DNA from: Plazaster borealis
Taxonomy: Eukaryota; Echinodermata; Asteroidea; Forcipulatida; Labidiasteridae
Length of the DNA stretch: 64,000 bases
Reading direction: 5' to 3'
Assembly (NCBI GenBank): GCA_021014325.1
Contig: CM037462.1
Coordinates: 16,202,135-16,266,134, forward strand
The notes below the pieces were generated by a model. It searched no databases, was not told the origin of the DNA, and was given only the letters and a program-made list of their open reading frames with translations. Position numbers and translations under genes: made by a program. Shown piece after piece: positions 1 through 11,144 of the stretch (position 1 is its first letter; each line of letters begins with the position of its first letter).

Positions 1-1100
1 TTACAATTGTCTTTCTGAGAATGGAAGCTCAAACATAACGTACTGTCACACAAAAAAAAACATTCTCAAAAAGGTGTTATATATTATTTGGCTGCAATTA
101 TTTTTTAATCAATTTGGTAACCAATTTTCCAAAACAATGTAGCTATGTACAAAGATGTTAAATGTAAAGAACTATACTTATAATTGAAATAATTACCATT
201 GGCATGTACAAGTAACATCTTATTTTATTACACTGGCCTTTGATTAGTCTAGTTACCTGTTAAATGGATGGTAAAGATTATTGTGAAACGTGTTCACTTC
301 AGTGGTACCAGACTGGTCAAAGCCTCATCCTTGTGGAAAATCCAGGGGTCTTTTCCAAACCTTTGGCTCCAGGCTCCGTTTGATGTTGGAAACACAGTGC
401 AAAATGCACACTGCTCCAAAATTTATGACAGAGTCCAAACGGAGCTGAAGTCCAAGCCGAGGTTTGGAAAAGGCCCCAGGATGGTTGTGTCATAATATTA
501 TTCCACAAACAATAAACAGTTCAACAAGAACTTAAAATAACAACCCAACTTTCTGAAATCTTAAAAAAAAAAAATGAAAAAAAAAAATCATGTTACCACC
601 TGAGTGAACATTAAATACTCAACATTAAATTTAACATAATCGCATTATCGACTAACCCCCACCCCACCCAAATATTGTATGAATATCAAATCTAGTATTT
701 ATGTTTTCTGAAAAAATGTTATGTAACGGCTGCTAATATACAGTATGTAAATTCAGCAATATTGTTATGTGAGGAAAAAAATACTGAAAAATAAAGTTAC
801 TGCTGGTAATTAAAAAAAGGTAGAATTTCCCCCAGAAAATGTATTTGTTTTGAGTTATCTTGATGTTGTTTACTTCTGAACTTTTCTTCCACTTTCTTGC
901 AATCCTTGTTAGTAAACAATAGACTGTGCAAGTCTCATGCGTATTTGAACTTCCGGGACCAAGTTGGTCTAAACCAGGTCGAGTTTTATATGTGCAGTGT
1001 TCTGTCTCTTCAAATACTATAGTTTTTTATATAACTAGTTCTTACAATAACATATCAATGGGCTTAACATTAGTGTCCTGGTCATTGGGCCAATAACATT
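1..1100. other. No gene seen; old repeat at 300-490
   Basis: I see no gene. The stretch at about 317-490, containing caggctccgtttgatgttgg and gtccaagccgaggtttgg, recurs at 42190-42480 and loosely at 58440-58615, so it is a dispersed repeat. The rest is AT-rich with short A and T runs. Confidence 0.5.
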
Positions 1101-1109
1101 TCTTTAATC

Positions 1110-1335
1110 TTGTTCAGCTTCCTGGGTAGTATACAGCCCGAGCTGCCGTGGCGCTCCGAAGGCTTTTTCAAACACAATATCAACCTCTACCCTTGCAGGT
1201 ACCCATTTATACCCTTGGGTGAAGAGAAGCAATCATAGTAAAGCGTTTTGCTGAAGGACACAAGTGTCATGGCCGGGATTCGAACCCACACACCAATGAC
1301 TTAACCACCAGAACTTGAATTCGACGCTCGGTCTG
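1110..1335 (-). repeat. tRNA-derived SINE, minus strand
   Basis: The minus strand shows the B-box-like gggttcgaatcccgg, then cacttgtgtcc and a distorted aagcaagacac block, as in the other tRNA-Leu-type SINEs of the window. Both ends are worn. Confidence 0.6.
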
Positions 1336-1336
1336 C

Positions 1337-1476
1337 AGCCGATTTCACGAAACGCTACAATTAATCCTATCTAGGATTAATCTTAAGGTTTACATGTTAC
1401 AGTGCAAGGCTGGGACTCGTCCTAAGTCCTAAGATTAATCCTAAGTTAGGAAGAGTTTGGTGAAATCGACGGCTGC
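1337..1476. repeat. Palindromic MITE with GATTTCAC ends
   Basis: The left end gcagccgatttcac pairs with the right end gtgaaatcgacggctgc. The interior also folds, with aatcctatctaggattaatc and taagattaatcctaagttag. A related copy lies at 48811-48943. Confidence 0.65.
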
Positions 1477-1482
1477 ATACCT

Positions 1483-1665
1483 TTGGTAATGCCTCTGAAA
1501 ATTAATTGTAATAAAAACTTACTTAATAAGAAGTACAGCAGCTTTGGATAGCATAATGCATTTCAAGAAACTTTTCACTTTAAGTACTGTGGTTATGGAA
1601 AAAGATATCAGTTTTTATCCCAACAAATTTGAATCTGAGAAGCCAACTGCAGATTGTTTTTGAAG
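1483..1665 (+). repeat. MITE family B, 5' part
   Basis: It matches the first half of family B, from ctgaaaattaattg through aatttgaatctgagaag, and is cut off before the centre. The full-length description is at 28812. Confidence 0.65.
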
Positions 1666-1999
1666 AAAAAAGAATCCCTCTTTTCAACCATCCTTACAAC
1701 GCTAAGCATGGTTTATAGCGTTAATTCAGCTGACAACAAGTCTCCTTGTCAATTTAAAAAAAAAAAAATTCAAGCGAGTATTTTTTATTTTCAATAATTT
1801 GTATAAATAGAATTTAAAAAGAAAAATTTGATTTTAAGAAGAACGTCTTTTTCGACTCGTGTTTTCATTTTTGATGCGCGTGAGACTTGCACTGTCTATT
1901 GGCAATCTCCAAAACAATCTTTTTTAGAAGAGATGCTCGGATGACTTCTTCTTAATCACTGATTGACAGAGATTCCAACAATTGATCTAAACACTTGGC

Positions 2000-2257
2000 C
2001 ATGATGCTATGCCTGGACATCAATAAAGCATACAGGCCTGGAATTACACGGAAGCCATTGCCTCTGTTGCCCCTGGTCGTGGCCTTGGTGCCCAATCAAA
2101 AGTTTCCCATAGACCTTAAGATTTTCCAGTGGAAGTGCCCTTTGCAAAATGAAAACGGCTATGCCCTCTCAAAGATGAAATTCCAGGCCTTAGCATCGCC
2201 ACACTCTTTTCTCATTTCTTTTAGTTCAACTTCATCTTTTGTTCGATTGTAGATATG
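2000..2257. repeat. Dispersed repeat in PET100 3' flank
   Basis: The stretch around gccttggtgcccaatcaaaa and ggaagtgccctttgcaaaa is an older relative of the B block at 50191 and 51941 (ggcattggtgcccctctaaa, agtgcgctttgcaaaag). It probably lies in the PET100 3' UTR. Confidence 0.45.
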
Positions 2258-5171
2258 CTACGTCGTTTGAGATGCTCTGGCAATCTCCATGCGGCGTAGA
2301 CTCTCACTTTCTTCTTGTTTTTGCTTCAAAGCTTTCCTTTCTTCCATCCTTGCTCTGAGGTCGTCAAACTCCTTCCGCTGTATTGAAGAAAAAAATATTT
2401 AATTTTTTTTCAATTAATCCTAAATTACAAGATTCAAGCTTTGTTTGGTACCGATGGTGGACATAAAAGGAATATGATTCACTGGACAGGGCTCAAATTT
2501 GGGAGAAAAATCCACAAGACTGCAGGTCTTGTAGCTCAAAATGTTTAGTGGACCTGCAGCCGATTTCATGAAACTTTACGCGACTGCGAAAGTCCACTTG
2601 TGCACGATTTCTTGTAGTAGTGGTGCGCAACTTACGCAATAAATGTTGCGCAAGTGGACTTACGCAGTTGCGTACAGTTTCATGAAATCAGTCTGCAGAA
2701 AAGTTTGTACAAGACCAGAATCAAAATGAGAAAAAAAACTTCCCACTTGAATCCTGACAACATGCATTTAACTTTTTTTTTATTTGAACAATTAAGCAGA
2801 AGATTGATCTCATCTGTCTTTTTGGGAATTAATGTATACTCTGTTACTCAATAGAACTGAAAGGTATTTATCAGACTCAAAGTCAACATTTGAACATAGT
2901 TTGTTTCTGTTCAAGATATTACACAGTGAGGTACATGTATTGTTATTTCATTGGAAAACACAAGATCACCGGGTATAAGTGAATCAGTCCGACACTAAAA
3001 CAACTGGCCTCGGCCTGCCGTCCAGTGTAACATTCGAGCCCTGCTGGATAGGTGGTGGACTTGTGGAAAGTCTTTAAATGTTTGTCACGATTATAGCGAA
3101 CAGCTCTCCTGCTACTCTCGCGATACTGTCTGAGGAGACTGCTCTCACGCAAGGCTGCTGGCTCCCGACTACTGCCCAATGCTCAGTACGAGCAACAGAG
3201 AGCTGTTGATAGTATATAACAATGTAGGAAACGACTCCCTCTGTAGTAACGTAGTTTTTGAGAAAGAGGTAATTTCCCACTAAAATAATAAAAACTTCTT
3301 TCAAGAAGTTTTTATTCCTACATCTGAAAGCACACAAATTTGTACAACAAGGGTGTTTTTTCTTTTATCATTTTCTTGCAACTTCGATGACCAATTGAGC
3401 CCAAATTTTCACAGGCTTGTTATTTTATGCATATGTTGGGATACACCAAGTGAGAACACTGGTCTTTGACAATTACCAAACGTGTTCAGTGCCTTTGAAG
3501 ACTATTTAGCATGATTTAAAATCAAGTAAGGAAAATAAACTTACATGCATTTGATCTTCCGTAGGATACATTGTTTTCTGCAGAAATGAACAAATAATAC
3601 ATGAATTAAAGAATACGTCAACATTAGGAAAAGGAACCGAATCCAACCGCAACTTTTTCACCCCTTATGACCAAGGATATTAATCATTTGCCAGGGTAAA
3701 TAAGATGCTAACGTTATTGTTGGTTGGCAAATAAATGAATATAGTGGCAATCAGGTTGGGTATCTTTTCCGAATATTATGAAGTGTATGATTTAGTAGAT
3801 ATTTAAGTGTTATACATATAATAAATAGGATAGTTTTATTTAGTATGTGGGGTAGCTAGCCCTGGTAGGACGTCAGTCAGTGTACACTGACGTCCTGGGT
3901 ATAAAGCGCCTCTACAATGCGAACATATTTTGAAGTAATGTTTTTTCAAAATTTTACCTGATTTAAGAAGCTGAAATTCCGTTCATATATTCTTTATGTC
4001 CGTAACTCACTATTGATGGGTCCAACAATAACAATTTCTTCCACGAATGACATTATTCTAGCAAATAAGTTTGAGTTGTGCACTACCGTTTTATCATCGT
4101 GTACCAATTGACTGTGTAGGCTCAGGCGCACATGAGCGACATGCATAGCAACCTGACCGACTTCCGCGTTAAATTTGTGGGCGTGTCTGTGCACATGCGC
4201 TAAAGCATTCACGTCTTGTCAGTTTCGGCCTGTCGCCAAGAATGCATAAATTTCCATTTTATTTTCACAATAATGTCATCCAAGGATAAAATTGGCAATT
4301 CTGAATAGAGCAGGTGTAAGGTTCAGGACACAAGGAACATGTGAGTCAAGTTTCAGCTTCCTCAAAAAGGTAAAAATATGATAAAAAATGGTTATAAATT
4401 TTTTCGCAATGGTACGGGACCTTTATACCCTGGACTCGGTCGCGTTGTATGCAACGGAAGAGTCCAACCTTGGGCTAGTGGGGTAGCCAAACTTGCTTAG
4501 TTTTTTTTTTAAGGGCAAATAAAAAATAAATAAAAAAGGTAGGATATATTGCCGGTACTGGCTTACTTTTAGTAAACATTATTAACCCTGTTTACAGTAT
4601 AGCGCCCTCTTTCTTGCGTACACAAGTAGCCAGGGCCCGACATAAGATTTTATTAACTGCTTCAAAATGTCAAATTTCTGACCATTGCCGCATAGCTCAT
4701 TGGGCAGCGTTTCTCTATGTCCCAAAAAACAGTCACTGCACACGTTCAGTGCCGGCATGAATTCCGGCTTTATAATGTTTACTGAAGTTAAAAATAGTTG
4801 GTGCTGGCAAACTATATAATAAACAGCCTACTTTGAAAAAATGCAATAAAAATATTTGCTCACCACTTTCTGAGTGACATATTTCTCAAAAAGTTCTGTT
4901 CTGTTGAAACAGTAGAACATTGCAACAGGAAAGAAGACATAGATGCCCATCTGAAACAATAAAAAAAGATAAAAAATACACATTAATGAAGTCCATTTAA
5001 CAATGCTCATCATTCATCATCATTGCCAGTGAGTAAATTCACAATCACATATCACAACTGGTCAAGCCACATTTCATCATAATAATCGCAATCATCGTGA
5101 TCATTGGGGTTTTCAAATGAACATAACTTTGATTGACTTACTCGGACAGTCTCCAGTTTCCAGCCACCCAT
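2258..5171 (-). CDS. PET100: PET100 homolog, mitochondrial complex IV assembly factor (4 exons)
   Basis: Four exons on the minus strand join in phase 0 to an 89-residue protein: 5171-5142, 4950-4864, 3577-3545 and 2377-2258 including the stop TAG. Every junction has a consensus GT donor (gtaagt, gtgagc, gtaagt) and a CAG acceptor. The protein starts MGGWKLETVR, continues with the hydrophobic segment YVFFPVAMFYCF (residues 14-25), and ends in a charged, probably helical tail rich in Lys, Arg and Glu. The order MG-KLE--R, I-Y--FPVAMF, then a charged helix is the known PET100 pattern; human PET100 is 73 residues. Members of this family are small inner-membrane proteins that help assemble cytochrome c oxidase. 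The start ATG has A at -3 and G at +4. Exon 1 (30 nt) and exon 3 (33 nt) are very short, so gene finders may miss them. A possible AATAAA lies near 1785 on the minus strand. Confidence 0.92.
2487..3043 (+). mobile_element. C-family non-autonomous DNA transposon, with nested MITE
   Basis: The ends are inverted: cagggctcaaat at 2487 and attcgagccctg at 3032-3043. They are flanked by ctgga on both sides (2482-2486 and 3044-3048). The CAGGG start is like hAT elements, though the flanking repeat is 5 rather than 8 bp, so the class is uncertain. The interior holds a conserved tgttcaagatatta block. A separate palindromic element is nested at 2554-2698. Confidence 0.7.
2554..2698. mobile_element. Palindromic MITE nested in a C-family element
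   Basis: It is bounded by ctgcag on both sides and has inverted ends ccgatttcatgaaact and agtttcatgaaatcag. Inside, acgcgactgcgaaagtccac pairs with gtggacttacgcagttgcgt. Other C-family copies lack it at this point. Confidence 0.7.
3190..3500 (-). repeat. MITE family A copy, outer end truncated
   Basis: It lies in the minus sense, from gagcaacagagagctg to cgtgttcagtgcctttgaag. The first 50 bp of the family are missing. It sits in PET100 intron 3. Confidence 0.75.
3578..4863 (-). other. PET100 intron 2, no other gene seen
   Basis: This is intron sequence between PET100 exons 3 and 2. I see AT-rich DNA and the direct pair gtaggacgtcagtcagtg / tacactgacgtcctggg near 3868-3898, a short inverted repeat. 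An open frame at 3994-4212 has no support. Confidence 0.5.
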
Positions 5172-5650
5172 ATTTTATGTGTATTCTTCTTTCACTGCAT
5201 CTTTTTTAAACATAAATTGTCCTTGGTGCGTTATTTCCATAGAAGAAAACAAAGCACATAAAAGTGACCCAGTTACGAAACTCTACCTACACCACAATTT
5301 CTCACTCGCCACCAACGAACTCGACCGTACAAACGAGTCCAAAGTCCTAGAGATCAGCTGTTATGTCGAGTTGGTTAACTAAGTGCAAGTTTCTTTTAGG
5401 GCGAGTTGGTACGTCGCCGCGGCGGTGTGTGTTTTGCGCATTCTGCTGGGATGCTGCGACAGAGCTAGAGTAGTTGTACGAGTCGATGTCAAATCGGGAG
5501 GCGGACGCAGACTTGCTGTTTGGCATTGCAGTTTTATCGTCAATTTATGCGAACAACGGGACAAGGAACAGGGTGAAAATTGTAGATATGTTAAAAGGAT
5601 ATGTAAGTATAAAGTAGTATATGTTCATGATAGATACAGTTCAAACTAAA
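5172..5650. promoter_or_regulatory. CpG-rich upstream region of PET100, possible bidirectional promoter
   Basis: The interval 5390-5510 is much richer in CpG than the AT-rich DNA around it, for example gtcgccgcggcgg near 5412. It lies about 220-340 bp upstream of the PET100 start codon, where a housekeeping promoter is expected. On the plus strand a donor-like site, atat|gtaagt, sits at about 5600-5606, so a transcript might leave in the other direction. An open frame runs 5383-5649 but resembles nothing I know. The transcription starts are inferred, not seen. Confidence 0.4.
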
Positions 5651-5904
5651 AAGTGGTTTTGAGATGACGTTCTTCTTTGTGTTGAATGGGAATTCGGGCC
5701 GTAGGAGATGATGATTGGTTGATAAAGCGTATGTGCCGACCTCGCGGTACATTGTTGTATGGATGCCCTGCCTGCGCAACTTTTAACTTTGAACCAATGA
5801 AAGTTGTTTTTAAGATTTTGTAATCTTCACTTTTTAAGTGTTTCCACAACCAACATAATTATTTCTTTCTCCATGTTTGCTTTTACCCCTGATATTCCAA
5901 AAGG

Positions 5905-6874
5905 TATCTATGCCTTTTTCTTTGAATTGAAAAAATGAATTGAAAAAAAATAATAATTACCTATGCCTTTTTATAAGAAGTAGTAAAAATAAAGTATGCA
6001 AAATATATTACAACTTGATAGACATACAAGAAGTCTTCACAATAATATGATTAACTTTAGATAGACATGTTTGTCCCCTTTGAGTTGAGTTTGACCTGTT
6101 TTGGAGGCAACAAGAAAGTATTGAGTGAAGAAAGAAACATCTGCAGTGACTTCAAGTGTTCTGTGAGACATTGTGTATAACTCATAGTGCAGCAGTTGTC
6201 TTCATTTATGTGAAATAATTTTTTTTTATTTTTTTTATTTAATTTTAAAAATTTGCAAAAACTTTTAAAAAATAAAAAAAAAAAAGTGTCAAAAAGTCTT
6301 GGCTTTAAAAAATTTCAAATCTGATTTTTAAAATGTTTTTATTATTTTTTACATTTATAATAAAGCATATCAATAAACAGTGATATTTGAATCACCAAGC
6401 CAATGTTTAAATTTTTAATGTATTAATAAATAAATGATAATAAATTTTAAAAAAATTGAAAAAAATCTAAAAAATGATATAAGAAACATGGCTTCAAGTT
6501 TTTTCTGTTTTCTGTATTTTTCTGCTCAGCAGAATTTTTTTAAGTCACACGATTTTATCATCGTGAATTGTGAATGAAAAATGAATTGAAAAATTTTTTT
6601 TGGGCAATTTTTTTTTTATTATTTTTTTATGACGACATTTTGTAGTATTTTACATTTGATAAAAATTACAAATTTTGCAAATAATACAAGTACTTGCCAG
6701 TGGAGAGCCTCACATAATTAAGTTTTGGTCAAAGGAGAGAGGGCTTGCAAGTCAAGTCACAAAAATTGTATCTGTAGACTGACTGTACATCATCGCGCGC
6801 AGAGAGGTAAAAGATTTGCATCGATTTCAGGGACGCCCTGAAAACAGGACCTCCTACGATATACACATACTGAC
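5905..6874. repeat. Left arm of a large inverted repeat
   Basis: Read on the minus strand, this arm matches 7187-7564 and then 9831-10420. Matching landmarks are ggtcctg..tacgat (6841-6860), catcgcgcgcagagaggtaa (6791), aatgaagacaactgct (near 6200) and tctcacagaacacttg (near 6160). The two arms diverge by many small changes, so the structure is old. Confidence 0.75.
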
Positions 6875-7005
6875 TGGTGTTTTTCTTCTTCATGACTTTT
6901 TGTAACTTCATTTTTAAGTTTGTAAACTTTTATGAATGCCTGGCGTATTGTCATAATGTAATGTAGCTATTTTTAGTATTAATTACAGGCATAATGTTGT
7001 TGTGT

Positions 7006-7185
7006 GCAAGGCTCTAATTTGGGAGGAAAATCCACAAGACTGCAGGGCTTGTGTGGCTCAACATTTTTACTGGACCAACATTTATTTTACAAGACCAGAA
7101 TAAAAATGAGTTGTACAAGCACTAAAGAGAAGATCTATCTCATTTGTCATGCTACTTCGATGCTCAACAGAATTGAAAGTATCGT
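7006..7185 (+). repeat. C-family fragment at the inverted-repeat centre
   Basis: Two parts of a C-family element, aaggctctaatttgggagg and caagaccagaataaaaatga, followed by agaagatctatctcattt, lie between the arms. The 3' end of the element is absent. Confidence 0.6.
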
Positions 7186-7564
7186 AGGAGGTCCTGTATT
7201 CGGGGTACCCCTGAAATCGGGGCAAATCTTTTACCTCTCTGCGCGCGATGTAAACAGTCCCTAGATACAATTTTTGTGGTTTAACTTGCCAAGCAAAGAG
7301 CCTCCTCTCCTTCGACCAAGACTTAGAAACATGTAAGGCTCCACTGGTTAGTTGCACTTGTAAATGCAAAAAGTTGTGGTATTTTAGGCATTTCTACAAG
7401 GTACAAAAATATGTCATACTGTCGGGGCATAAAAAAAAATTGCCCACTGAAAAAGTTTCATCAAACACTTTTTCAATTCACAATTCACGATGATCAAATC
7501 ATGTGACTGAACATTCTGCTGAGCATTCTGGAGGAAAAATACAGAGGCTTAAAGAAGCCATATA

Positions 7565-9830
7565 TGGGCAATTCCACGGTAACGGAAGGACATTCAGACA
7601 GCATTTTCATGTTTCAAACACAAATGTAATGAAGACTTTAGGCTATTTGTTAAAATCAAGTTAACACCATAATTATGGGATGACACCTAAAACCTTTTAA
7701 TTCCACTGAAAATTTGATCAGAGTTATTTGTCGTTTACATATTATGCATATTAATGAGGTCGGTAACGGAAGGACATCAAAACGGACATGGGTATTTCAA
7801 GTATGACACATTTTCTCAAAACTCTGTGAAGTTTCTTTGCCAATGTTATTTCAAAGCTACTAAATACAATCTATGATGCTTTGTGAACATTCAGCCTTAT
7901 TTAAAATGACAGATTTATGTTTGGAAATCCCATAACAATGGAAAAAATTAATTATGATTCGGTAACGGAAGGACGGTAACGGAAGGACAATTGAAATGCT
8001 CAATCTACTACATGTACACAGTGAGAGTTATAGATCATATTTTTTGTGTTGGAAAATACAATCTAATAAAAATGTAACTGTATTGCAATATAACATGACT
8101 AAAAACTAATCTTTTTGAAGTTCAAACTATCCCAATTAGCAACCAATGAAGCAATTAAACACTAATTAAGCCAGTGACTGATTACCAGCTAGTAACGAAT
8201 AAAAAAATGTCATTTTGTTTCAGATTGATTTCAAAATGAATTTTACCTGTTATAAAACTTGTCCATAACACAAATTCAACACGCTACATGTGAGGCCAGT
8301 GATAGCTAGTTAATACAATTGATTACACTCAACCAGTGTCGGTACCAAAATCACAAATTTCAATTTTAAAAACTTGACAAACTTTGACTCTTTGATCTCA
8401 AACTTCATCTGAACAATATAAGACTTATTAAGAATTTGTCTAATTATGTGATCAGCAACAAATTAACACTCACTTTGTCATTTTTGTGCACCATGTACAT
8501 GGAATCTTTAATATTTAGAACTTGGTGGTGAATTTAAAATGTCCCCTGTTGTTGGCAATTACTGGGTCCTCTAACAGCATTACTATTTTGTCCCTGAAAT
8601 AAAATGTCTGATCATCCAAGGGACTTGGCCATTTCCAATTTGAATCTGACCGATACATGACTGACACTCTACAATCTCCATGATCTCCAATCTCTTTCAC
8701 TTCTCCTGCAAACTGTTCTTCATCATACTTAAAACTACACACCACTGGCCTACACGAATATTGTTACCAATACCATCAGCGTCTGCACAAGATGTGCTCT
8801 CTGATGTGCTTGGTGTTTCCAGTACCTCTGATTCATCAGTGACAGGGCTATGGACAGGGTCATTAGCTTTGACCAGTTGAAATTGATGATAGTCATCAGA
8901 CTGAGCATAAATGGCATATTCTACGATGTGTTTATCTATCACGATAACTATGTAATGCATTTCCTATGAAACTAGGGGGTTACATACATGTACCGTACTG
9001 TGCACACACAGTTGTACATTGTAAGTAAGACTGGTCAGCTTGTTAAAAATTTGCTGAAAATTCCATTACCTGTCAAATGCGCATTGTCTCTACTGGGTTA
9101 CATGCAATGGAGTATGGGATCTAATTAGCATAACAATAGATACCTGAAGTGAGCAGTCCACTCTTCAGAATAACACTGAAAAGCGTATTAACACTTTTAG
9201 TTGTGATCTGATGTCATAATATCAGTCATAACAAAATTCAGTAGCCTTTTCTGTCCTTCCGTTACCAATTTTTGTCCTTCCGTTACCACCTTATCGGAAG
9301 GACAAGTGTTAATAAGCTATAATTAAAAGAGTAAGGGGCAAAAAATTACTTTAATGGTATGATGTTGTAGGTCTACCCAACTTGCTTTGCATTGGTATTT
9401 TTAATTATTTTTTCCTTCAAGTTTTGAAAATATAATAAAAACATGTACTTTTACGGTAACGGAAGGACATTGGGGGACGCAAAATGTTCGAAACCACTGA
9501 AGTGGAACAAATGCTGCAAATGTCAAAAAATTATAACAGATATCCTTTAAACAATCTAAACACTTAATGTAACTACAAATACAGCCAATTTTGCATTGTT
9601 ATTAGACACAGGGTGTGATCAATAATTTTCTATCAGTTTTCCTCATTTTTGGGAAAAAAATATAGTGTTTACATAATCATTGATTTTCACAACCAAATGA
9701 TGAAAAAATTACATTCCGACATTGAAACAGTAAAATATAGACTTTCAACATTCATTTGAGACCAAAGTTGTTTGATTGTGATGAATTTTAAATTTTTACC
9801 CATATGTCCACCTGTGCATGGAATTGCCCA
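7565..9830 (-). mobile_element. DNA transposon remnant with subterminal repeats
   Basis: The 12-bp ends are inverted: tgggcaattcca at 7565-7576 and tggaattgccca at 9819-9830. A 14-bp motif, ggtaacggaaggac, occurs at 7578, 7762, 7961 and 7975 on the plus strand, twice on the minus strand at about 9253 and 9274, and again at about 9457. Such clusters near both ends are typical transposase binding sites. The interior carries a broken gene on the minus strand. The target-site duplication is not clear. Confidence 0.75.
8515..8975 (-). pseudogene. Transposon gene 3' exon, frameshifted
   Basis: On the minus strand an exon opens after the acceptor gtttcatag at about 8966. It reads HYIVIVIDKHIVEYAIYA and continues to VGQWCVV near 8740. 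The frame then shifts by one base at a run of four T (minus strand) and goes on as KYDEEQFAGEVKEI, VMYRSDSNWKWPSPLDD and a short end with a stop near 8515. The pattern W-VV--Y-EE-F-GEV followed by V-VM...WKWP recurs, as I recall it, at the C terminus of multi-copy transposon-like proteins of invertebrates. The loss of one base in a homopolymer could be decay or an assembly error. Confidence 0.6.
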
Positions 9831-10500
9831 CGTGCCTTATATCATTTTCTAATAGTCTGGAGAATTTTTTTTGTAACCCTCATGTCATTATTATTATTAA
9901 TGTCAAAATTTAAACATTGGATTGTTGATTCAATTATCACTGTTTTTATTTGTATGCTTTTTATAAATGTTAAGAAACATAAAACGACACAAAACTAAAT
10001 AAAAATCAGATTTGAAAGCCAAGAATTATTTACACTTTTTTTTTTTTTTAAAGTTTTTGCAAATTACCATGGTAATTTTTAAAATCAAATAAAATATATT
10101 TTTAATAAAATGAAGACAACTGCTGGCTATAGAGTCATACACAAAGTCTCACAGAACACTTGTAGTCACTGCAGATGTTTCTTCTGCGTATGGCTTCACC
10201 GGGACACCATACTTTCTTGTTTGCCTTGAAAACAGGTAAAACTCAAAACAAATGGGACGCTATTGAAGTCATCGAAGATCGGTGCGTGGTGTGAAAGTTT
10301 CAATGTCTATCAAGTTTTAATGTATGTTTGCATACTTCTTATAAACAAAGGAAGCCAATTAGGGCTTTAGTTGATATATGGCATCTTTTTTCTTTTTTTA
10401 ATTCAAAGAAAAAGCTATAGTACCCCGAAAACCGGTCACTGTAGGATATATCAGATTAATTGTCAACATTTTTCATAAAGATATTATTTACTGTTTTTAG

Positions 10501-10607
10501 TCAACTGAAAAACACAAGACCACCGGGCTTGTCCGGTCATGATTTTACTGCCCCAACGCTAAAAGTACTGGCCTCGGCCTGCAGTGCAGTGTTGATTTCG
10601 AGCCCTG
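10501..10607 (+). repeat. C-family 3' end
   Basis: It runs from caactgaaaaacacaagacc to the terminal tttcgagccctg and lacks the 5' part. Confidence 0.65.
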
Positions 10608-11144
10608 GTACAGTGATGGTTCATTAATTTTCATGTAGGCCTGCAACGACCAAGACTTTAGTTTGTAATTCATATTATGTTTCATTGTTAAAGGCAGGTA
10701 CCATAATTTAAATGTATTTATAGGTTAGCTGTCAACTTGCCAACCTTATTTTTTTTAAGCATAAATTTTGTAAAATGTATCGGTTGAACAGAAATAGATT
10801 CCAGATGCATTCAGTGTGTTCAGGCCCGTAACCATGAATTATTTTTTTAAGTAGGGAATATAAATTGGGGGAGGGGCGGTGAATATGAAAGAAAATGTAC
10901 ATCGGCACGTTTTGTCGACCGTTGTGCAGCGACGCAGGGGGGAGATGGAAAAAAAATTAAATTTAAGGCCCAATTCAAGCCATTTGGTCCATTGTTGCGC
11001 TTATTTTTTTGGGGGGGGGGGGCGTCCGCTTTTTGGGGACTTTTTATGTTTTGGGGGGGATTTGGGCCTAAGTGTGTTGTAGTATACATTCAAAGTGTGT
11101 TACTTTAGTTTAGATACACTGACACTACTGAACACACTATGTGG

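Larger units (their letters stand above)
7187..10420. repeat. Right arm of the large inverted repeat, split by a transposon
   Basis: The arm runs 7187-7564 and resumes at 9831. Landmarks are taggaggtcctgtattcgg, cctctctgcgcgcgatg, ttcacaattcacgatgat, then ccttatatcatttt, taaatcagatttgaaa and ctcacagaacacttgtagtc. The left arm has gaagccatgtttcttatatc with no break, which places the insertion point. Confidence 0.75.
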
